Origin: Glandiceps talaboti
Lineage: Eukaryota > Hemichordata > Enteropneusta > Spengelidae
Assembly: GCF_964340395.1 (NCBI RefSeq)
Contig: NC_135556.1
Location: forward strand, 6,681,501-6,706,000
DNA length: 24,500 nucleotides
Direction of reading: 5' to 3'
The notes under the pieces were generated by a model, which was given only the letters and a program-made list of their open reading frames with translations, did not search any database and was not told where the DNA came from. Position 1 is the stretch's first letter. The number at the start of each line of letters is the position of its first letter. Of the stretch, positions 9,619-21,600 are shown one piece after another. The position numbers and the translations under genes were made by a program.

Positions 9619-12600
9619 GTAAGGGTATATTGTTTGGTGTCGCTTTCTCATGAGTCCATAATGTTCGCCGTGTCACATGTGTTTCATGTATTCGATTCGA
9701 AAGCAGACCAATGAAAAAGCTTTATATGATGGCAGTCCAGTGTAGAAATGAACTTCTTTGTCACTGTTCGAAATATCATCGATAGATAATTTTGGCCTTG
9801 TTTTGTTTGCTAGCTGAAGTTTACGAACTTGGTTTTTCAACATGCTGATATCACGTGCCCTCTTCTTTATTATTGCTGGCAAAGTACCATTTGATTGTGG
9901 AATGTCAGATGGCATAACATTGTTACTGTCAAACTGAGCATTACTTGAGTGCAAAGGTGAATTAGTGTCATCACGGGACAAGTCTTGATTAGCTGGTACA
10001 GACTCTTCCTGTATTGAAATGTCACCTGCAATGTATGTATGATCATGAACTTGTATGGTTTCCTTTTGTTGATTCTCTTCAGTCTGGTGTCTCTCATTTT
10101 CCAGACTGAGCTCTCCTGTGTGATCTATCTGACCAACAGTGACCGAGAGTGTTTCCTTGATTGGAATATATTCTGGGTTTACTTCTGAGTGGTCTGTTGG
10201 TGACACATGACTCACAGGCGCTGAGACAACTGACACATCTTGAATGACATCTGAATGCATGTGTATGCCAGTACTGTTGTTTACATCTGTAGGATCTTGA
10301 ATACGAGTACCTTCACCAGTGACATTCTCCACAAGTGGCTGTTTTACAACTTTCTTTTTCTTGGCTGTGACTGGAACATCTTTCCTGATAACTTTCCGAC
10401 AGGGTTTTTTAATGTCAATTGTGTAACCCATATTAATTACTGGTAGTGGGTTCAAAAGTGTTGGCTCTTTATCAACAAAATGCAGGTCACAAATTCTTGT
10501 GTTATCAGTTACTGCAAAGGGTGGGGCTTGCTTAATAAGACTGATCCATTTATGTCGCAACTCAGCCTTTGTCTTTGCTGCAGGAATACGAAAAAATCTA
10601 CGCTTTGGGATGGAGTATGAACTATTACTATTGTAACTAACAACACAGCAGTGGTGACCTCCTCTTGGCATGGTGACTAAACTGTTAAAATGAAAAAAAA
10701 GAGCAACCATAAAAATATATCAAAGTATTGTAATGAACAATTTTCAGTGCAGGATTGAAATTATTACTACAAAACCATATCATGAAATTTCCCAAAATAA
10801 CTTAGATGTTGATACATATCCAGTTTGAAATATATTAGACACTGAGAACACACCCATCCACTTCAAGACAATGGGATAACATTTTAAACTACAATGTGAT
10901 TTTTAATATGTCATAATTGTCACAACCTAGTAACTTTATTATACAGTTATACCTTCAGTGGTTATAGTTTATCATGTTAAAAACAATAGTATGATTAGCA
11001 GATTACTAACTAAAACAAATTCACCATGATAGCAGTTATGGATTATTGCTCAGCAAATCTTGAATCAAATTTTGGCGGGACGAATAACAAAGAGCAGTAT
11101 TTTCTTGAATCTATGAAAGTCTAAAGTTAACTCCTCATACATTAACGAACAATAGAAGATGCCACCATTCCCTTTCAAATGAAAGTGAAGCTGTCATCTG
11201 GATGCCATCATGCATATTTGATGCTAGCATAAGGGAAGAGGTCCATTTTCAAGTTGTCGGTACCGCGGGCGGTTCCCGCGGGAAACACACCTTTACCGCG
11301 GTAACAGCGGTACCGGGTTCAGCTGTCAGTAATGAGCTTGTATGTACACGGGAAACCGACGTTACCGGGACCACTACATTATCTCCATAGTCTTTTGTGT
11401 GGCATGTCCTTTGATTATTCCGACAACACCTAAATTCATTATTCATGAGAGAACAATAGATCGCAAACATGTCGCACATGATGCTATTCGGAGATGTTTT
11501 GCAGGTCCAATGATTTGTCGCATGTTTTTTTTTCCGAATTTTTTTTTTTTTTTTTTTTTTTTTTCCCGAATTTTTTCCGAATTCAGTAGACCACCGAACT
11601 CAATGGGGACATGGGTGACGTTCAGACACTGAGATTGATGTTCCAAACTGACACAACTTAAACAGGTACCGACATGAACCCTCACGTCACAGTATCGATA
11701 AATGATTAAAATAATAATGCCCACTCGCCAAATCGTAAAATGCGAATAAAATCTGCAATTTGCAAGAAGATTTTGGACTCAATTAGTCAAATTTGCGAGG
11801 ACACTTCTGCGACACCAGAAAGTCTATAAGCAATGGCGCGGCGTGTTCATCGATACGAAAATGTGGCGATCAGATCTGTTCACACTAGTAGCTACGTCAT
11901 GATTACTTCAAGGTCGGTCAGGGGTCATGTTACGTCCCCCTTGCCATGTGCGCTTGGTAAAAGAAAATGAAAACTGCCCTTATAATAAAACGTAACTGCT
12001 TTACTTTAGGTTGTACATACTTCAGAAAGGAATATCTGAAAAATCATGAGGTTACACGAAACCAAATCGTCGCGGCCATGGCCACCCGAAGACTTTGTAT
12101 ATGAAATAGTTGCACATTTCGACTGACATATTTTTGTACATGCCTTTTTTTCTACTCGCGTGTACATGAACATCATTTGTGTCTAATACTGTTTTATTGT
12201 CATAACTATTTGATTTCGGTCACACCTCTCAACTAAAGACTAATTGTTGTCACCATAGACTGGACAATTAATAAGTGGTTTACAACCTCTTACTACACTT
12301 TAATACGGAGGGTTTAATTATATGAGTATGTGGTCCGTTTCACACTATGTTGCTTAGGCACACTCAAATAATACATTATATCAATTAACACGCGGCATTC
12401 ACCTTGATGCACCTTTTTTATTGCCCTATGCCGCCCAATATTTTTTTGTACCAAACGTTGATGGGGATGGTTTTAATAACGATATGAAAACGTAGTGTCG
12501 TATCGACTGGTATTCTTCGCGCATGTCTTTTTTTGTACTCGCTTGACAATGTACATGTACATCTAAAACTTTTTTTATCGTCATAAACTATATGTTTTCG

Positions 12601-15600
12601 CTCACACTTCTCAACTAAAGCCTAATTGTTGTCACCATAGCTTGGACAATCAATAAGTCGTTGACAATTGGTTTTAACTGAGACCCGACACACAGGGTCT
12701 ATGGTTACAACCGCATTCTAAACTTTCTTGCTGTGTGTTTTATAATATATAACGATATGAATAAATCACCCGTTTCGACTGACATTTTTCGTGCATGTCT
12801 TTTTTTGTACTCGCTTGACAATGTACATGTACATCATTTGTTTCTAAAACTTTTTTTATCGTCTATTTGATTTCGGTCACACTTCTCAACTAAAGACTAA
12901 TTGTTGTCACCATAGACTGTCGTATTTTTAACAAAGCCTGCTGTTCCACTATTCGATCACACTGCATGCACGCTGCGATCGAAGAATGAAAGCAGTTGTG
13001 TCTGACTTTTCGTCACAAATTGATTTATGTTCCAATAAAATTGATTCGTATGGCAATGTTTATTCTTGACTCGAAATCGTCTGATGATTTTTAACGTACG
13101 TCGCAGTTAACCAATTGTAACATTACTTGCAGTGAATTTATACGATCATATAAAACGAGCATATTTTTACCCCTACCATAAACGTTTGGCTTATACACAT
13201 CTATATTATCTTTATTATCGCCATTTTATTGTATTCTCATAGAACCATAGACAGTAACTTTTTGCTGTCTAAGACATCTTTGTATTGACGGAAGAAACCG
13301 AGGTTCCCGCGGTTCCCGCGGGACCGACCATAAACAACGATCTGATTAATATTCAGGTACCCATTCACACTGAATTCATTATGCCATGTCAAGCGGTAAT
13401 GAGTTTCTCATGAATATGCACGGTAACAAAGCGGTAAAACCGCCGGCGGTACGGGAGGGTTTGGATTCCCGCGGGAACCGCCTGCGGTACCGGCAACTTG
13501 AAATGGACTTCTTCCCTAAATTGAATTGGAATTTCTCTCCAGACAGGCCACTCATGTTTTCATGCGTGATCGTTCGCTTCCGTATTTTTTGTCAAAATAT
13601 AGCAGTAAAATGTTGAAATCATGACATAAACAAAGGAATATTACCGAAATTGTGCTTAACTTACCAGAAGTAATAACGGAACACATGATACGACAATGCT
13701 ACAAATAGCGTTGTTTACAGCGTACTCGTGTTGATTAATTCCTTAGTTGTATGACGACGTACAGTGAAAAAACACTTCTTAGTACATTCAACAGACAATG
13801 AAATTGAGCTACTGGAGTGGCTGTCGCTTCAAACTATGACTGAAATTCAAAATAATTCGGTAATCAATCGTATGCTGTTGTCTATAGTAAAGATGGCTTT
13901 CGACTGATTCTACCCCCCCCCCCCCCCCCCCCCCAGTCGTCTTCAAATTTCCTGGTGCACATTGCGAGAGCAATCCCACAACCCTGTACGGCGTTCAAGA
14001 TGGCGAAACACAAATGTTGCCTATATACAATGTATATTGAATTCAGGAATATCCGCGTATCCGTTCAACCTGTTTGTCTATCGATAATGTGGTCACTAGT
14101 ATTATCCTCTCTCCTAGTAGTACTGTAAATTTGTGGATATATTTAAAAGATTCACCGCACATTAAACTGTGAGCCCCAAGGCCCTGTCAGTGTCAACGTT
14201 ATCTGTTCGTGGAGAGGGTCTAACACTACCACAGATCACACATATATTTTCAATAGTAAATATAAACTAAACCATTCAATAACGTAACCCAAATAAAGCA
14301 CTTTTAAAGGCATTATTTCCCATCCGTCATACTATACTAAATCAAAAAACAAAATATCAACTACGAGATTATGTTTAAGTTTAATATTTGATCATTTTGA
14401 ATTACACCTATTTTAATGTATGGTGCAGAAGTTTAGGCTTATGATTCACCCATTAATAACTGTTACAACAGTTTAGAACAAGTTTGTAATCAGTTCTATC
14501 GTTTTATTCTTGGACTCGGAGTAGGTAAAATGACAGGTGAATTGGGTAGATTTCCTTTACAAATAAAAGCCACAGTTGCACATTAAATATTGGAACAGAA
14601 TTAATATAACAACTTACCTGATAGTCATATTTTAAAGAGTGCATTAAGTGAGTTAATACAATAAACTCTAATTGGTCAATTCATATTAAAGAAATACACA
14701 ATGTATTGGTTGTGAATGATTTAGATAAAGTAAGTTCTCATTATAATACAAATAATGTTGCACTATAATTTTCAAATGCAGTAACAGTAAAACTAAATAA
14801 TGAACACATCCAGACTTGGAAGGAGTTAAATCATTGTCATAAAGATAGTAAAGGGGGAGGGGGAATAAATTAAGAACATACAAGTTATTTAAACTTAATT
14901 TTGAATTTGAAAATTATTTAAGTAATATCATCATCGATTCATGGATTTTAGTTTACGGAAATTATTATCAAAATTTAGGTTAAGTGACCATACTTTAGAA
15001 ATAGAATTAGGTAGAAGGAGATCCCCAAGAGTTCCTTTTGATTTAAGATTTTGTAAAAGATGTGATTTAAGTTTAGTTCATGATGTGATACATTTTATTT
15101 TAGAATTTTCAGTATACAAAGAAAACAAATTGTTTAGAGAATGTGAGATAGAAATTGATCTTTTTTGAATATTATGAATTTATCATCTTCCTCTTGCCAA
15201 ATTTTTGAAAAACTTACATTGTATGTAGTTATTTATATATAAAAAATTGTTTTGTTGTTATTAATTTTTATTGTTGTTTGCCATACTGTACTGTATTCAC
15301 TGATGATACAGTTGTGGAATAAAGTTATTATTAAACCTTACTCCTTTATAACTTGTTGTAATTATGCATTTATTGTTCTGTTTCGGTCACAGTCACTTGT
15401 AAGCTAATATTCCATTCCAGGATGGTAATATTCTAGTCTAAGATGATCATAATACAAAATAATGATGTTGTTATCATAGGTATTTATGATATTCAAAAAA
15501 TACCATTACCGATGACTGTTACAGAATAGACACAAGTTATGAAACCAGAAGATACAGTAGAAGATACATGACAATTTCAACGATACGTTTTAATTATGGA

Positions 15601-18600
15601 TCCCAAATCAACAAATATAACCAAAACATCACCATGTGCATCCATGGCACTCTTAGAAAACACTTTACCCAACCAATCTGCAACAACATTGATCCAAAAT
15701 GGTTTTTCTAATGCTTTCACGAAGCAATACCTGCACATTTTAAACGACCCACAATGATACTTCCGATGATGGGTCCCATTACATCATGCTTCAACATGTT
15801 AATGAACGAATACATCATGTTAATGAACAAATATATGATTAGCGTGTAGCTGATTGGTTGTAAGGTATTGCTGTTGTCTGGTGTGTAGCTGATTGGTTGT
15901 AAGGTATTGCCGTTGTGACCATGACCTTCATCATCTTCCAGTTTCATAAATTGTGTCTATTCCGTAACGGTCATCTGTAACGTTATTTTTTGAATATCAT
16001 AAATACCAATAATAACGTTATTATTTTGTATTATGATCATCCTAGACTAGAATATATCACCATCCTGGAATGGAATATTAGCTCACAAGTGACTGTGAGT
16101 TTGGTCTAGTCTGCTCTGCATTCCTGCCTTATACTTATTTAACTTTTTTAGAGTTATTTATTTAATGTTCTACGTGTCTCAATCGGTTTGACTAATTGTA
16201 ATGACTATCTCCGTGTTTTCATTTCCCAGAGACCTTATGTATGTACACAGGATGACTGTTTTAAGAGTTTTACACGGTATGCACATCTGAAACGTCACAT
16301 AGCAACACACTCAGGAGAGAAACCATTCAGGTATAGTATACGTACATGTATTTGGATCTTTGGTGGTTATGAGTTACCTCTTGTGTATATTAGAATAGTA
16401 GAACTAAATAAGTTAGACATCCTGAGAGTTCTAAAATATATAAATTTGGATTTTGAGTGGTATATAGTCCGAGGAGGCTCTGACTTCAGTACGGAGTCAG
16501 ACATATTTGGTCGGTATGACTCCGTTTTCAGTCAGAGATCCAAGTGCTCTCAAACTTACAAACAATGCATTTGAATACATAACGAGGAAGGTGGGCCCTC
16601 GTTCACTGACAGGCCTGCACTGACCTGTATGGTACAGGAGTGTACATGTCTAATAGACATATAGTGTTCACATTGCACATACTATTTAGTGAATGAGGAC
16701 GCAACATCTCATTATCGTTCATGACTCGGAAGTCAAGTTTTTTTTTAACAAAAGTAATCTTTCAGTGCAAAGAAATCATTGGACATCATTTAATAAGTTG
16801 CCTTTGAAAATTGAAAGTGAAGTTTGATGAGCTACTGACAACTTTACATATTTTACATGGAGAAATCCAGTGCCAAATTCAAAGACGTCGACATCAGTGT
16901 TCGATCGCACGTTTGAGAGTACTTCGATCTCTGTCTGTGAATGGAGTCATACCAGCCAAATATATCTGACTCCATACTCAAGTTGGAGCCTCTTCAGACT
17001 AAGTGAAATAGAGATCTGAAAATGAGGATATTTTGAAAATAGAACATCTGTTCAAACAAGAAATTGACTTTGTTTTGGCTGGACTTAATCTACAAGATAC
17101 AGACTTTTGTGCCACACTATCAGCCAGCACTCACAGAAGAAGCCTGATAGCTGGGTAAACAACATAACGTATCTTAGTCTATGCTCGACCATTTCAGCAC
17201 TGTTAGATTGAACAGAGTGTTTTGTTTTGAAATGTTTATCTATAGTTGTCCTGAAGAAGGTTGTGACAAAAAATTTGCTTGTAAAGGCAACGTAAGTCTA
17301 CACATCAGAAGATATCACCAAGGTAACCGATATAAGGTAAGCAGGTAGATTTTGTTGTTGAAGAAACAAGTGGAATATAATTGAAGACAAAATTTGCATA
17401 CAGGAAGATGGGGTGGGGTGTGGGGGGGGGGGGGAGAGATTTGTATACACCCTCTATCAGCTGACAATGTAGGACTTGAAAGATGTGAGACATACATGTA
17501 GTATAATTAATGGGGCCAAACGTGTATTGGTGTGTCAACTTTCAATCAATCAATCAATCAATCAAATTTGTATAGCCTCGATTTCCAAAGCAATGTTCTG
17601 TTCAGTAGCGCTGAATGATTAAAAGCACACCCTAGGCTTTGGTGAACAAATAATCTTATTTATTGTGAATTGTGAAAAGAATTAGTAGTCTGAAGAAAGA
17701 ATTGGTGTAATTGATTGGAGTGAATTATTACATAGTTAACAGTGTGTTTCAGCTTTAAGAAAGTGAATACAAATAATTCTTGACAGTTTTTTCTTTTCTA
17801 TCTTACGATGTAAAGTGTGAGTTTGAGGGCTGTGACAAGTCGTTCAAGAAGCACCAACACTTGAAAACACATCAATATGAACACACGAAAGTGAAACCAT
17901 ACAAGTAAGTAGAAATTGGTCAAACACATATCTCGTTGATTAACGTCAAATCACTGTATTGTTCATCATATGTTCACTGCTAGCATCATACTAAGTCTTG
18001 TGGTTTTGGCATGATTACTGTATTTTGTAAACTAGTGGACACTCAGTGGAATGCATATGAACCAGTGGACACTCAGTGGAATGCATACCTAAGCTAACAC
18101 ATAGGGTAGTGGATTCGAATCTTAACAAAAATCCCAACCCCAATCTGATTTCCACTAAAATCTGATCAGTTTTGGTTGTAGTCTAATATGCAGTTATTTG
18201 CACAAAGTTTCAGCTAAAATCATCAATCCTTTTGAAATATTCTCGTAGATAAAGTGGTGAAAACGTAACTCTTTTCAACCCTGCTGCTTGAGGTCATCAA
18301 GATCATAATCAGGATATAATCCTAGCAAAACAATACTAGAACACGGTATCATCTACAGTCAAGTGCACATTCTTTCTTATATAGCATTTATACTGTGAGT
18401 CATTCTTGGTGTTTCCATTTTCTCTTCTCTCCCAGGTTTGTCGAAAACCATGTAAATCATTTCAATTCCAAGTTCAGTTTCAAGTTGAACTTGAACTCAT
18501 TCCAATTCAATTCAATTCAATTGAACTTGATTCTAATCTTTGTAGGTGTGAACATGAAGGTTGTGAAGCCAGATTCCTAGTTCCAAGTGTATTAAAAAGG

Positions 18601-21600
18601 CACTCCAAAGTACATCTTGGTAAGTTCGTACAGTTATTTGAAAACAGGAAAGTAAAAGAAAAAAACAGATTCAATTCTAAAAGTAAAATAAGCAGATCTG
18701 TTTCTGAGAAAAGCACACTTGGAGACTAAGGTCTAGAAAAAAAAATTGTTTGGTTTCGGTTACCCAACCCCTACCTAGTTTTTCACTGCCGACCCTAAAC
18801 TTTTTTTTTACATGTTCAAGAAAAAAATCATAAAATTGTGAAGTCTCGCCAGAAACAGTGGATGCGGAAACTGCCATCAACGTAAAAACACAATAAAAAA
18901 CTGTTCTTCCTGTCTGTAACGGCTGTACATCTGATGGGAAGAAACCAATAACACAGAGACCATTTGGAAAACACATAACTACCTGACCTAGACACTCACA
19001 CCTCAAAAAAAATATAATGAAATAAAATAAAAAATCTACCTACCCCACCTATTCTAAAACTAATTGAAACAACACAATTTTTTTTTATTAGGCCTAAAGA
19101 ATGTGTCTTTTTTGTGTTCAGAGCCTTCTATGTATGTTTGTTATTTTCTTTCAGTATCAGAGAGGTACAATTATGAAATGTATTCAAAATATTCGAAACA
19201 CTTTCAAAAGATGTATATTTTACTTATTCTGCCATTTTAAGTCCATTGTCTTTCATAATGATATGTGTTTGTATTTCTGTGATAGGAGCACATATTCTAG
19301 CATGTTTGATTTTTGACAGAACTCGATGATGTATTAGTGATAGTGTGGCGTACTCGGGGTATTTGCACCAGTGCTTGCAATGTTCTCTGCAGCTGTGCTT
19401 TCACTTGCTGTGCTCATGAAAGTGCAGCAGACAACACTACAAATACAAGAGCAAATACTCCTGAATACCCACACTTGAACTCATGTAGCATGAGGTTCTG
19501 TTACTATTACATATGTTTAGCTGAAATGGCAAACTTCCATAAAAAATTATAAAAAATTGCGTGCTTTCATTTACATTTGAATTATAGTGTCTTCATTTGC
19601 ATATCATTTGCATACACGTATACACTAATGTTTTTGGTATTGCACTGCAGTGAAAATACCACTAGTATGTGTGTGTGCACCAGTGCAAGTATAATCTCTG
19701 GTACATATGTAATAATAAGAATTATGCCATGAAATTATTTTTGTGATGTGTCTTTCATTGTTTTAGGTTATGCTTGCAAAAAAGACGGATGTACAGCAAA
19801 GTTTGACAAATGGACTCAGTTGAATAAACATGTTAGTGTAGAACATCGTGCACGTAAAGGTGAGTTCATTATGGTGTTAATCGTTGGTAGTAATCATACA
19901 TTATCTGTGTGTGGTGCCACTACTAGGGGATGTGGGGTGATGCAAGTGTTTGATCTCATTTGTATTTGTATATGAATGTGTGTGCATGTATGTGTGTGTT
20001 TGTGCTTGTGTATGTGTGTGTAAGTTTGTGTTTATTATATATGAGTGAATCAGTAATATGTCTGCATGTGTGTGCTTGTGTGTGCTTGTTTACAAGTGTG
20101 TGAGTTGGGGTTTGTGTGTGTGTGTGTGTGTATGTGAAAGCATGCATGTTTTGTGGATCGGCATGTGCATTTGTGTTGGTTGATGTTTCATGATTGTGTA
20201 AATGTTTGCTTGTTGATTATTGTTTGTCAGTACATGTTTTGAGAGATGATGGAGTATGTCCATTAATCTTAATATTAATCTTGAAGTTTTTTTATTGGAA
20301 AGTCATGGCAAGCACTTACATGTACCTTTCATTATTTGACAGAATACAAGTGCGATATCTGTGACAAGGCTTTCAACATGGCGTGGAAGGTAACTACTTA
20401 CCCTATGCAATCCTGTTGTCTTTAGAAAATAGTACAATTTCTTTTGATAAAAGGAATATTTTTATTTACTTGAATACTTGATTACAACAAAGTTATCATG
20501 CAGTGGTAATTAGTGTAATTAAAATATTTGATTTAGGCTGGAATTGTTTTGTTAAAAGTTTGTGTTCATTCCAGTGGTTCTTACACCTGTAATTGAGACA
20601 AGAAATTTACAATTTGATGGGTTTGTCTACTTCCTGTAGCACGTTGTTACAGCTGTATGTACTATAACTGGGTATTATTTTTTTGATCAGAGTCAAAGAG
20701 ATCACTGAAATTTTGTTAATATGGCCAAAATTTGGCAGTGTACATGTTAATTAGAGATTTATTTTATCCATAATTAGTATAGTAACAGGTTGAAAGTGTG
20801 ATAGTGTTGGGAGTGGGGGGGGGGGGGGGGGGGCGCAGTTCATACATGGTTAGATCATGTTGGAGTTTATTAACAATTGGTCTGTCGAAAACAAGATTTC
20901 TGATTTTGGAGTGGTGGGGGAAGTTGTGATTGGATAAAGTTGGACTGACTGTATATTAAAAAAAGTAAAGTTTGGAAAGTTGTTGAGTGTAAAAGTATTT
21001 TTCTTCCTTTTTTTTCTACAAACACAGTTGAGAGATCACTCTGAAATTCATCTCACAGAAAGAGAAATATTTGCCTGTACCCAAGATGGCTGCCAAAAGA
21101 CATTTCTGAAGGTAACATTACACCTGTCTTGCCTTTCCAGAGTTGGACCCTCTATGAGCCATTTATGCAATACCAAGAGACTGAACAAATTGTAAACATC
21201 AAAATAAAGGTGGTCAACAATGGACGAATGATTGTAAACCACATCTGTATCCTAAAAAATATGAAGTTTTCATTTCATCACTGTCCTCATCATTGTTCAT
21301 AATTTAGAGATATTATTCCCAAATTAGATTCTTCTTTGTTCAACCGAGGAAAATAATTGAGACCTAAGGAAATTGTCACTATGAGTCGATTGATTATTAC
21401 TGACAAACCCTAAAGGTCACAATTATTTTCTGGTTGAATGAAAAAAAAAAAAGATTCAGATTCAGATTCAGAGTCAGATTCTTTTATTGTCATATGTATA
21501 AAAACATTGGAACATAACTATTCATGAGCGCCCTTAAAAACATGGTAAAATGGGGGACAAAAGGGCAGATAAAAACAAAACAGAAAAAAGAATATTAGAA

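Larger units (their letters stand above)
11233..13516. mobile_element. 2.28-kb DNA transposon with 52-bp inverted ends and TAA target duplication
   Basis: The left end (11233-11284) and the reverse complement of the right end (13466-13516) agree at all but about four positions over 51-52 bp. Both begin GGGAAGARGTCCATTT and run into GGTTCCCGCGGGAA. Each end is flanked by TAA (11230-11232 and 13517-13519), the 3-bp TWA duplication typical of PIF/Harbinger elements. There is no frame with transposase similarity inside, so it is non-autonomous. Next to the ends are CG-rich palindromic motifs (CCGCGGTA, GGTACCG, TTCCCGCGGGAA) that could be transposase-binding sites. The interior is AT-rich with a 26-T run and three copies of an internal repeat. 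Confidence 0.85.

Noticed and set aside
9404-9622. 72-codon frame over the GTF3A first exon in another frame
   Set aside because: It needs a non-ATG start and misreads the finger 1 codons; the C2H2 pattern is in the frame of the ATG at 9529.
14941-15168. 75-codon frame as an independent small gene
   Set aside because: Its LSKFRLSDHTLEIELGRRR and C-x2-C...H pattern belong to the C-terminal tail of a LINE protein whose upstream parts are visible in other frames.
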